A stretch of 8,850 nt of DNA from Pseudomonadales bacterium (GTDB lineage Bacteria > Pseudomonadota > Gammaproteobacteria > Pseudomonadales > DT-91). The position numbers and the translations under genes were made by a program. The stretch spans positions 3,661 to 12,510 of the forward strand of contig JABSRR010000053.1 of NCBI GenBank assembly GCA_013215025.1, written 5' to 3'. Of this stretch, positions 1 to 6,702 are shown one piece after another. Numbering within the stretch: position 1 is the stretch's first letter; each line of letters begins with the position of its first letter. Below the pieces are notes generated by a model, which saw only the letters and a program-made list of their open reading frames with translations, had not been told where the DNA came from and made no database searches.

Positions 1-2347
1 TAATGCTGCCGCCAATAGAGCTGATCTGGTTTTTAACAACATCCATACCAACACCTCGGCCTGAGGTTTCAGTCAAGGTCTGTGTGGTTGAAAAGCCCGG
101 TTCAAATATACAGCTAAAGATTTCTTCATCACTGTACGACTTGCTAGCTGACAAAAGCCCCAAGGCAATACTTTTTTCTTCAATCAAAGGCTTATCCAAG
201 CCGCGGCCATCGTCAATGATGCGAATAATCACATGATCACTAAACTGTTCTGCAATGAGCTGAATTTTCCCCTGTTCTGGTTTGTTTTGCTGAGCCCGCT
301 CAATACTATCTTCGATGCCGTGATCAATACCATTGCGCACCATATGTGCCAGTGGTTCTGCTAATATGTCAATCATCGCCTTATCGATTTTTACCTGCTC
401 GCCTTCAATCTCTAGGCTGACATTTTTACCCAGTTTTTTACCGATGCTTCTCACGTATTTATGAAAACGATCAAAAACATAGGCTATTGGAATAACACGT
501 AAATCTAAAATCGATGACTGAAGCTGTTTGATGCTGCTTTGAATAGATTGGTTGTTAGTGTTGAGTTGTTGCAAGCCTTTGGCAATAAAATCAACTGAAG
601 CGCTGAGTTGATGGTTATTATGATCTGCAGTGAATTGCTTGAGCAGCGATATATGTTGTTCCAGCTCGGCGGTATTAAATAAATGTGTCTGACGATTTTG
701 CGTTGTGCTAACTTCACCAACAGTGGCAATCAATTGATCAATCGCCTTACTATCAATTTTTAATGCCGATGCCGATATTTCTGTTTCACTGGCCAGAAGT
801 GCAATGTCATCGCTAGTCTGTTCAAAAGCCTCTGCTTCAGCCTCGGCGGTTGTCGCGCTAGAGTCGTCTGCAGTTTGCTCAATCGAGTCGGCCTTCAGAA
901 GCTCATAGACTTCTTGCTTACGATCAATAATCGATAAGATTTTTTCAATATCTTCAGCAGGTTTGGCGGACAGTAATAAAATGCAAAAAGAGGTTCGTTG
1001 CGCAACGCCGTTCACAAAATCATGGAATACGGTTCGGCTATGAATCATTTCACCGATATTCTGGCAGGCGGTGAGCACTTTTTCGCCGAGGCTTTCATTC
1101 TCAAAACGTAGGTCAATTTCGAAAGCATTTTTGCCAGACTCTAGTTCATGCAGCAATGCGTTGAGCGAGTCTATCGATAAATCATTTAGCGCATCGGGAT
1201 GGAGCGGGCAGAGAGTTAAAATTTTGGCTTTGCAATCGTTTACGGCGTCACTGGCGTGATTATTTTGCGCCGTCATCTGCTGGAGTTTATCTAGACTATC
1301 GGAACAGGTGGCGTGAAAGGCTTCGCTGTCTTCATACTGCTGAGCAAGCTCAATAATCGCAATGATCTGAGTTAAGATACTTGAGCTAAGTTGAATATAG
1401 CCACGAATATACTCAAGGTTGAGCTGTCGTATATAGCGTAAACTGGCATTGAGGCTCTGATAGCCGAACAGTGAACAATAATTATCTAGGGTTTTCGCTT
1501 GTTCAATCAGTGCTAAAGATTGCTCAGCTGGCCAATCTTGTTGAGACTGCTGAGCTAGCTGTTGCAAGGATTGCTGCATTGAGCCGAGCTCAACTTGCCA
1601 TTGCTCGTTTAATTTACTCTGGCAAATCCTTGACGTCATCTCAAGGCTGAGGTCAATTTGCTGTTGTTTAGCAATCAACTTCAAGCTATCAAAGATATCG
1701 GCAGTTAAGCTAAGTAAGGTGGCAGGCTGGTCTGCGTCTAAAAATGCTAAATACTGCATTAGCTGTTTAGCCAAAGCATGAAAGCCTGCTCTAGAAGCAA
1801 GCTTTGCCATTTGCTTAATGCCGGGCTCAATGCGATCAGCTTGAGCTTGTTTATCTAAGCCCAATACGAGAGAAGGCACCGCTAGCTTTGCACTTTGCGA
1901 GATCTCATCAAGTAATTTACTGTCAGTGGCTAATTCTGGCAGTTTGGCGCTCTCTTGACCAAGCTGCTGCTGATGAAATGCTTCTAGCTGTGCAATCAGT
2001 TCTGATTGCGCCGGCGGGTTTTGTTGGTCTTTATTGGCTTGAGTAAATTGCAGCTTTAAGCCACTGATGGCTTCTAACAAGATATCGGTAACGGCTTCAT
2101 CAAAGGCGTATTCGTCGTTTCTGACGGCTGCTAGGATATCCTCAGCTTTGTGTGCCAGCGCTTCCATATGATTGAAGCCAATCATCGCCGAGCTGCCTTT
2201 AATGGTGTGGAAGTTGCGAAATAGCTGGTTTATTTCAGCGTCTGACTTAACCGCATGTTTGGCCAATAATAACTCAGCACTATCAAGCTGCTCTGTCATT
2301 TCACTGACAAACGCGGGCCAAAGTTTTTCGAAAAGATCAGATGCCAT
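1..2347 (-). CDS. cheA: CheA-type chemosensory histidine kinase with one active and two degenerate Hpt domains (C-terminus beyond window)
   Basis: The minus-strand frame is open from ATG at 2347 to the left edge (782 codons, no stop). It encodes a CheA-family kinase that would autophosphorylate a His and pass the phosphate to a response regulator at a chemoreceptor array. Visible parts in order: an N-terminal Hpt domain (about 1-105) with FHTIKGSSAMIGF, phospho-His H47; two Hpt-like segments lacking the His (Lys at K178 and K285); a P2-like regulator-binding segment around 395-490; an acidic Ala/Glu linker (about 495-525); a P3 dimerisation segment (about 530-620, including DLRVIPI); and a P4 ATPase with N box HMVRNGIDHGIE (H668, N672), G1 DDGRGLD (D712), F box IFEPGFST and G2 GRGVGMDVV (G763). 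The CheW-like P5 domain would lie outside. The start is fixed by an in-frame TGA two codons upstream; no clear ribosome binding site is seen. The gene follows the receiver gene after 34 bp, so the two are probably co-transcribed. Family certain; the pathway (flagellar, pilus or other) is unknown. Confidence 0.93.
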   Translation of the reverse strand, partial: MASDLFEKLWPAFVSEMTEQLDSAELLLAKHAVKSDAEINQLFRNFHTIKGSSAMIGFNHMEALAHKAEDILAAVRNDEYAFDEAVTDILLEAISGLKLQFTQANKDQQNPPAQSELIAQLEAFHQQQLGQESAKLPELATDSKLLDEISQSAKLAVPSLVLGLDKQAQADRIEPGIKQMAKLASRAGFHALAKQLMQYLAFLDADQPATLLSLTADIFDSLKLIAKQQQIDLSLEMTSRICQSKLNEQWQVELGSMQQSLQQLAQQSQQDWPAEQSLALIEQAKTLDNYCSLFGYQSLNASLRYIRQLNLEYIRGYIQLSSSILTQIIAIIELAQQYEDSEAFHATCSDSLDKLQQMTAQNNHASDAVNDCKAKILTLCPLHPDALNDLSIDSLNALLHELESGKNAFEIDLRFENESLGEKVLTACQNIGEMIHSRTVFHDFVNGVAQRTSFCILLLSAKPAEDIEKILSIIDRKQEVYELLKADSIEQTADDSSATTAEAEAEAFEQTSDDIALLASETEISASALKIDSKAIDQLIATVGEVSTTQNRQTHLFNTAELEQHISLLKQFTADHNNHQLSASVDFIAKGLQQLNTNNQSIQSSIKQLQSSILDLRVIPIAYVFDRFHKYVRSIGKKLGKNVSLEIEGEQVKIDKAMIDILAEPLAHMVRNGIDHGIEDSIERAQQNKPEQGKIQLIAEQFSDHVIIRIIDDGRGLDKPLIEEKSIALGLLSASKSYSDEEIFSCIFEPGFSTTQTLTETSGRGVGMDVVKNQISSIGGSI

Positions 2348-2381
2348 GGGTCAAAATTATTATTATTGTAATTTGGCGAAA

Positions 2382-2798
2382 CTAACTGTCGAGACCGACG
2401 GCTTTGCGAATCACTTGCAATAATTCCTGGCTTCGTTGTTCTTCCATGTCCAATGACAGCACGCCAGATGGTTTATGAATAATATCGGTAACGCCTAGCT
2501 CAAGTGCCTCTTTGGCCTGAGGTGAATCAACATTGGCGACTGAAGATACGATAATCACTTTAGCATCGGTTAAAATTTTGGATAAGCGTAAAAACTCAAT
2601 GCCGCCCATGCGTGGCATTTCGATGTCTAATAAAATGATGTCGGGGTTCAGCTCGGTGAGCTTTTCTAAGGCATCAATACCGTCGCTGGCCTCGCCTGCA
2701 ACCGAGAAGTCAGCATCGGTGGCGAGAATATTAGAAAGAATACGACGCATTAAAAACGAGTCGTCGACAATTAACACGCTAAAAACTTGCTCAGACAT
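2382..2798 (-). CDS. Stand-alone CheB-like receiver (single-domain response regulator)
   Basis: This 138-aa protein is a single receiver domain, the likely phosphate acceptor of the kinase encoded just downstream. The acidic pair D12/D13, phospho-acceptor D58 (in LLDIEMPRMGG), the switch Ser (S85/S86) and K109 are all present, so it should be phosphorylatable. The VDDSFLMRRIL start, the IVSS strand, the DIIHKPSG segment and the following SLDMEE...VIRKA helix resemble the receiver of the methylesterase CheB more than CheY. No methylesterase domain follows: the frame ends in TAG at 2384-2382 and the kinase gene begins 34 bp on. ATG at 2798 is preceded by TAGGGG about 10 nt upstream, a reasonable ribosome binding site. 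It could be a CheB that lost its output domain or a dedicated CheY-like shuttle; the sequence does not decide. Confidence 0.93.
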   Translation of the reverse strand: MSEQVFSVLIVDDSFLMRRILSNILATDADFSVAGEASDGIDALEKLTELNPDIILLDIEMPRMGGIEFLRLSKILTDAKVIIVSSVANVDSPQAKEALELGVTDIIHKPSGVLSLDMEEQRSQELLQVIRKAVGLDS

Positions 2799-2854
2799 GC
2801 TTCAATTACCCCTAGGTTGAAACTGTTTATCAGTATTTTTGTTCAGCGCAGCTT

Positions 2855-2884
2855 TTTACAGCACAAGACAATGTAATTATTCAA
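2855..2884 (-). promoter_or_regulatory. Weak candidate promoter of the receiver-kinase unit
   Basis: Read on the minus strand, TTGAAT (2884-2879) is followed after 18 bp by TGTAAA (2860-2855), which is preceded by TGC and so has the form of an extended -10. Transcription would start near 2848, about 50 nt before the ATG at 2798. Each hexamer matches consensus at 4 of 6, so this is tentative. The dyad at 2893-2918 would lie just upstream of the -35, a typical activator position. Confidence 0.25.
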
Positions 2885-2892
2885 TAAGCGCA

Positions 2893-2918
2893 TGAGTAGA
2901 TATGGCTAAACCTACTCA
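2893..2918. repeat. 7-bp perfect dyad with 12-bp spacer
   Basis: TGAGTAG at 2893-2899 is exactly inverted as CTACTCA at 2912-2918. It could be a regulator-binding site or a hairpin in a leader. It sits just upstream of the candidate promoter of the receiver gene. Seen directly; function is inferred. Confidence 0.4.
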
Positions 2919-2923
2919 GTGAA

Positions 2924-2954
2924 CAAAATAGTTATCCAAAATAGGGCTATTTTG
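2924..2954. repeat. Octamer repeated directly and inverted (CAAAATAG / CTATTTTG)
   Basis: CAAAATAG occurs at 2924-2931 and 2937-2944 (13 bp apart), and its exact inverse CTATTTTG at 2947-2954. The last two copies form an 18-bp palindrome with a GG centre. This arrangement resembles an operator with an extra half-site. It lies mid-way between the two divergent genes. Confidence 0.4.
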
Positions 2955-3054
2955 CCCCGCTAAAAGAATAAAACAAGCTTGATTTCACTTACGGCGCTTA
3001 TTTTCGACTTGATGGTCGGCGGTTTTTGCTTGCTTAAGCGCTATTCTGCCGATG

Positions 3055-3081
3055 GTGACGAGTATGGAATCTCGCTATAAT
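3055..3081 (+). promoter_or_regulatory. Candidate sigma70 promoter of the cyaA homologue
   Basis: A perfect TATAAT lies at 3076-3081. The best -35 is GTGACG at 3055-3060 (4 of 6 to TTGACA) with a short 15-bp spacer. The start of transcription would fall near 3088, giving a leader of about 32 nt. The -10 is strong, the -35 weak, which suggests either an activator or a modest promoter. Inferred from consensus matching by eye only. Confidence 0.5.
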
Positions 3082-3119
3082 CGACATATAATGATTTTAT
3101 TGAAGTAAGGGACGTACGA

Positions 3120-5984
3120 ATGTTAACCGAGGCAAATGTTAACAAGGCAGAGCTCTCCTTGCAGCATCCTGTGCGTGATAAGCTTGAGCAGCGTCAAATA
3201 TTAAAGCGCTTTGTCCAGATAACCCTGGGTCGTCTTGCGCGAATTCGTCTTGACCTGAGTAAGGAGCAGCAGCTATTTCTGGATGCGCTGCCGGTTTTAT
3301 TGCATACCAACCATCCTCAGTTCCCTTGTTTTGTATCTGACTATACCCCATCTGGTATCTGTCGTTATCAGCCATCTGGTGCCGAAATTCAGAAACTACA
3401 GCGATTGTCGCCAGGCTTTATTCCGGTTGAGCAAGATAATCATGAACAAATTCTAAGCCTTTTTCTATCAGGCTATTGTGGCTCTATTATCCAGTCAACG
3501 CAGCAATATATTCAAGTTTGGGTCTGCCATGCTGACGATATTGCACTCAACGCATTGCTGCAGCTTCGACGTAAATGTGACTTGATTGAAACCTGGGCTA
3601 AGCTGCTAAATCTGAAAGTGTCAATTGTATTGGTCGATCGCCAATTTCGACAGTTTCAGCAGCATGCGTCGTCAACACTGACGCATGTGCCGCAAAACTT
3701 TTTACAACTCGATCGTCTTTACCGTGGTGCGGTAATGATAGCCGGCAGAATGCCGCTGTGGTGGTTAATCCCGCCTGAGCATGATGTGCAGTATCGACAA
3801 TACAGTTCATTATTGATTCACAAGGGCTTATTGAAGCCTGAGGAGATCATCGACTTTGGGCCCATTCCTAACATTACTGCCAATGAGTTAGTAGAGCTGG
3901 CGAATCAAGAGTTTGCTCAATGTTTTGATCAACCCTATCAAGCTTGCATGAGCTTACTGTTGATAGAGGTATATATCAGTGAGTTTCCTGATACCGAAGT
4001 CTTGGCTAATCAGTTTAAGCAGGCGGTATATCAAGATCAGCTAGATTTAAATCAGCTTGACAGCTATTTAATGGTATTTCGTCGAGTTGAGGCTTACTTA
4101 AAAGCACGTCATGAAGACCAGCGTTTGGCTTTGTTACGCCGCTGTTTTTACTACCAAGTTGGTTCTCAGCTATCGCAACGCACAGCGGAACCCAGCTGGC
4201 AGCACAAGCAAATGACTGCCTTAGTGGCTGAGTGGGGCTGGTCTCAAGACGAGCTTAAACGTATTGATGGCCGCATGCAGTGGCCTTGTGCAGAAGTATT
4301 GGATGAGTCGCGTCAGCTATTCAATTGTCTAAATAACAGTTGTCGTTACATCGCTGAGTTTGCCCGCCGTCATCAAGATTTACCTGAGCTGCAATTACAA
4401 GCTCTAAAGCAAGTGGCAAAACAACTGCACGCCTGCAGCGATAGTAAGATTGGTAAACTACACATCATCAACGATGCCGTGGCCTCATCGCTGCAAGAGA
4501 AAGAATTATTTATATCGCGCATCAAATCACAAGATCATTTTATTTGGCTGGTATTTAACGAGCGATTTAAATCGCGCGAAATGAAACAAAAGCCACCCCT
4601 GTATCGCGCTAAAACATTAATTGAATTATTGTCTTGGTGTTTAGTGAATGAGCTGATTGTTGATGAAACATCAATACATGTGTTAGGTGGCGAGCATGAC
4701 TTAGACGAGGATGAACTACTGCAAATCATTGCGACGCTGCGCCAGTCGCCTTTACTGCTGCAGGCAAAGCAATTTGCTAACGATGATGCATTTGCCAAAC
4801 CTGCGCGGCTTACAAAGCTTGATGTGTTTATCAATGTTGCGGTTGATGTGAAAAAAGAAATCTCTGGTAAGCGTCAAGCGACGATAGCCCACACGGCTGC
4901 TTTTGATTATCACCAGCAGCAAAACAATATTATTTATAATATTGAAGTGTTAATGCTGAATAGCTGGGGTGAGCTTATTTGCCAGCGTTATGAGGGGCCT
5001 ATTAGTCTGCTGAATTTCTTAGCAGAATTTATTCAAATGGTACCGCCAAGTGCAACGCAAACATTACCTGCGCTAGCGTTCCATAGTCATTGTCGCTATT
5101 TTGCAGAGCCTATCGTGTCTCGATTGAGAGAGCTTTTACAAGATTTTAGTAATTGCTTTTATAACTCCAAGCTGTCCATGCACACCCGCTTTGTATTGCA
5201 AATGAAGCAACAGTTTTTCATCCTGCAGTACCAACAAAATCAAATCAGCTTTAAAGGTGCTCGTAGCGAGAGCGATCTCATCAAACGTTTAGGGCAGGAG
5301 CAACAGCGCTATAGTCCGATTTGCTTAGATCGTTATGCGCTGCCGGGTTCTAAACTGGCAGCAGTTGTTGACACAATGCTGCCAGATACGGTGCAAGTCT
5401 TTGTTGAATTTACAGAGCCTGATCAGGTTGAAATTTACATCGCTGATGAAAAAGGTTCAGTTTGTCGACAGCAAATGCAATATCATCATCAAGATACATT
5501 TGTCAGTGCCCTTGATACCTTCTTATTCTCAACACTGTATCGTCTAGAAACTCAGGAAAAGCAGCAAAACTCACTTAGCCTGGCCTATACTGATATACCG
5601 ATTGTATTTTATCAGTTAACGGCGCAACAAAACGGTTACTATCAAGTTTCTGACATGCCAGTTAAGTCCAGCCATCATGCTGGCGAGCATTTTTCGATCA
5701 TTGCGATTGCGGAAAAAACGGCAGCAAATCAGGCGCCATTATTTAATATTATTTGTGGCGACAAAATGTTTGCAGCGATGGATTGGGGCGAGGATATTTA
5801 CGAGGCCGTTGCTCGCGTGATCATGGCAAAGCGCCGCTCTCGTATGCACTATCCTTGTTATATATCAGAGTTGGAGCTGTCGGACATCAGTCACTCCTAT
5901 GGTCATAAACTACAAACGGTAGATTTTTTAGCATACAAATATCAGCTTGAGGCAAAAATAAATGAGGCATTATTACGTGTGTAA
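3120..5984 (+). CDS. cyaA: Class I adenylate cyclase homologue (CyaA family) with a degenerate catalytic site; probable pseudoenzyme
   Basis: This 954-aa protein aligns along most of its length with class I adenylate cyclase, the cytoplasmic enzyme that makes cAMP from ATP. Recognisable family segments include HPQFPCF...GICRYQP (about 63-86), VWVCH (133-137), LRRKCDLIETWA, LDRLYRGAVMIAGR, DSYLMVFRRVEAYL and RRCFYYQV; the C-terminal regulatory part (from about 460) also matches. In the nucleotidyltransferase core, however, the E. coli motif [20 protein letters not shown] aligns without gaps to residues 118-137, where Ser103 becomes Y119, Ser113 Q129, Asp114 Y130 and Asp116 Q132; only Trp118 (W134) remains. 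Metal-binding catalysis should therefore be lost. The other two frames do not restore the motif, so this is not a local frameshift. ATG 3120 has TAAGGGA 7 nt upstream. A working cyclase elsewhere in the genome would be expected. The family is sure; inactivity is inferred. Confidence 0.93.
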   Translation: MLTEANVNKAELSLQHPVRDKLEQRQILKRFVQITLGRLARIRLDLSKEQQLFLDALPVLLHTNHPQFPCFVSDYTPSGICRYQPSGAEIQKLQRLSPGFIPVEQDNHEQILSLFLSGYCGSIIQSTQQYIQVWVCHADDIALNALLQLRRKCDLIETWAKLLNLKVSIVLVDRQFRQFQQHASSTLTHVPQNFLQLDRLYRGAVMIAGRMPLWWLIPPEHDVQYRQYSSLLIHKGLLKPEEIIDFGPIPNITANELVELANQEFAQCFDQPYQACMSLLLIEVYISEFPDTEVLANQFKQAVYQDQLDLNQLDSYLMVFRRVEAYLKARHEDQRLALLRRCFYYQVGSQLSQRTAEPSWQHKQMTALVAEWGWSQDELKRIDGRMQWPCAEVLDESRQLFNCLNNSCRYIAEFARRHQDLPELQLQALKQVAKQLHACSDSKIGKLHIINDAVASSLQEKELFISRIKSQDHFIWLVFNERFKSREMKQKPPLYRAKTLIELLSWCLVNELIVDETSIHVLGGEHDLDEDELLQIIATLRQSPLLLQAKQFANDDAFAKPARLTKLDVFINVAVDVKKEISGKRQATIAHTAAFDYHQQQNNIIYNIEVLMLNSWGELICQRYEGPISLLNFLAEFIQMVPPSATQTLPALAFHSHCRYFAEPIVSRLRELLQDFSNCFYNSKLSMHTRFVLQMKQQFFILQYQQNQISFKGARSESDLIKRLGQEQQRYSPICLDRYALPGSKLAAVVDTMLPDTVQVFVEFTEPDQVEIYIADEKGSVCRQQMQYHHQDTFVSALDTFLFSTLYRLETQEKQQNSLSLAYTDIPIVFYQLTAQQNGYYQVSDMPVKSSHHAGEHFSIIAIAEKTAANQAPLFNIICGDKMFAAMDWGEDIYEAVARVIMAKRRSRMHYPCYISELELSDISHSYGHKLQTVDFLAYKYQLEAKINEALLRV

Positions 5985-6543
5985 AACTAAGGTGTTTAAA
6001 ACCGTATTCGGACTGTTGTTGCTTAATTTTCTTGCTGCCTGTGGTGACAATATTCAAGTTGAAAATGACTATGACCCGAAGTTTAATTTTAAGGCGATTA
6101 AAAGCTATAGCTTTGTCGAGTTTGTCGATGACGACGTGACTCGGCTTATGCAAAATCGGGTAGAGCAGGCTTTAAGCGACAAAATGGCAGCGCTGAATTA
6201 CCAAAAAGCTTCAGCCGAGCAGGCTGATATTTTGGTAGCATTTCATTTAATTACAAAAATTAAACAACGTCAGCGCATTACCACTACCGACCCTGGCTTT
6301 GATTATTATGGTCGCCGATACTATGGACCTAGTATTAATATGAGCGTGAGCCATATTGATACTATTGACTATAAAGTGGGTAGTTTGATTATTGACTTTA
6401 TTGATCCTGTTTCTAGAAATGTTGTCTACCATGCGGGAGCCAGTGCGATTCTTTCAGAGGTAAAAACACCTGAAGATAGGATGCAGCTTATTCGTGCTGC
6501 GGTTGATAAGGCCCTGCAAGATTATCCGCCTATTGCTCCTTAG
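5962..6543 (+). CDS. DUF4136-type outer-membrane or periplasmic lipoprotein
   Basis: This 193-aa protein starts with a lipoprotein signal: a Lys-containing head, the hydrophobic run VFGLLLLNFLAAC, and a lipobox LAAC with lipidated C27. The following residues G28-D29 put Asp at +2, which in enterobacteria favours inner-membrane retention, though this rule varies. The mature part matches the DUF4136 pattern as I know it: a DYDPKFNFKAIKSYSF strand, QADILVAFHLITK, a Tyr/Gly-rich segment (DYYGRRYYGP), then LIIDFIDPVSRNVVYHAGAS and a C-terminal helix ending KALQDYPP. No function is established for the family. ATG 5962 lies inside the last codons of the cyaA homologue (23-bp overlap) with TTGAGG 9 nt upstream. 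GTG 5977, preceded by GAGG at 5964-5967, is an equally spaced alternative. The overlap suggests translational coupling to the upstream gene. Confidence 0.85.
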   Translation: MRHYYVCKTKVFKTVFGLLLLNFLAACGDNIQVENDYDPKFNFKAIKSYSFVEFVDDDVTRLMQNRVEQALSDKMAALNYQKASAEQADILVAFHLITKIKQRQRITTTDPGFDYYGRRYYGPSINMSVSHIDTIDYKVGSLIIDFIDPVSRNVVYHAGASAILSEVKTPEDRMQLIRAAVDKALQDYPPIAP

Positions 6544-6557
6544 TCACAGTGCAGCTC

Positions 6558-6575
6558 TAGCAAAGCAAATTGCTA
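6558..6575. terminator. Weak hairpin after the lipoprotein gene
   Basis: TAGCAA (6558-6563) pairs with TTGCTA (6570-6575) across a 6-nt loop, 15 nt after the stop codon. The stem is short, AT-rich and not followed by a T-run, so its role as a terminator is doubtful. Confidence 0.2.
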
Positions 6576-6639
6576 ATGGCTGAGTAGAAAAGCGGTTAAC
6601 TTCTACGATATAAAGCGAGCAAAGCGTCACTTAACAAGT

Positions 6640-6672
6640 AGCCAATAAGCAGCCAATAAGCAGCCAATGAGC
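6640..6672. repeat. Three tandem copies of an 11-bp unit
   Basis: AGCCAATAAGC is repeated head to tail at 6640-6650, 6651-6661 and 6662-6672, the third copy differing by one base (AGCCAATGAGC). It is a minisatellite-like array in the convergent spacer; no function can be assigned. Confidence 0.85.
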
Positions 6673-6674
6673 CG

Positions 6675-6702
6675 GCACACTTCAAAAGACTTTTGCTGGT
6701 GC
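6675..6702. terminator. Imperfect hairpin between convergent genes, possible bidirectional terminator
   Basis: An outer GCAC/GTGC stem (6675-6678 with 6699-6702) encloses CAAAAG/CTTTTG (6683-6688 with 6690-6695), interrupted by an internal loop. It lies 36 nt after the holA stop on the minus strand. There is no clear T-run on either side. Confidence 0.3.

Larger units (their letters stand above)
2883..3002. repeat. Widely spaced 9-bp inverted repeat (AATAAGCGC / GCGCTTATT)
   Basis: AATAAGCGC at 2883-2891 is exactly inverted at 2994-3002, and its core TAAGCGC recurs directly at 3035-3041. The left copy abuts or overlaps the candidate -35 of the receiver gene and the right copies lie just upstream of the cyaA promoter, so a shared regulator is conceivable. 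Chance occurrence cannot be excluded. Confidence 0.25.
2799..3119. other. Divergent intergenic region between the chemosensory unit and the cyaA homologue
   Basis: This 321-bp stretch holds no convincing gene on either strand. It must carry the promoters for both divergent units. It contains a TATAAT box near the cyaA start, a 7-bp dyad with 12-bp spacer (2893-2918), an octamer present twice directly and once inverted (2924-2954), and a 9-bp sequence repeated in inverted orientation (2883-2891 and 2994-3002). No good match to the CRP half-site pattern TGTGA/TCACA was found. Confidence 0.8.

Noticed and set aside
505..2423. Several short reading frames on both strands within 505-2423 (for example 505-729 minus, 1071-1259 plus, 2172-2423 plus).
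   Set aside because: All lie within the continuous CheA frame, which carries the full set of kinase motifs; they are shadows.
2820..2870. A sigma28 (flagellar) promoter upstream of the receiver gene, from TAAA and ACTGATAA.
   Set aside because: The two parts are about 20 bp apart instead of about 15, and the -10 half matches only partly.
2799..3119. A CRP-cAMP binding site near the cyaA homologue.
   Set aside because: No TGTGA-N6-TCACA-like pair was found in the intergenic region.
3420..3560. A local frameshift or sequencing error as the cause of the missing CyaA catalytic motif.
   Set aside because: The alignment to the E. coli motif is gapless on both sides, and neither alternative frame encodes DLD or GS at this place.
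3139..4834. Minus-strand frames opposite the cyaA homologue (3139-3375, 3598-3810, 4535-4834).
   Set aside because: Compositional shadows of the 954-aa gene without family features.
6640..6672. A CRISPR array.
   Set aside because: The units are only 11 bp and directly abutting, with no spacers and no cas genes nearby.
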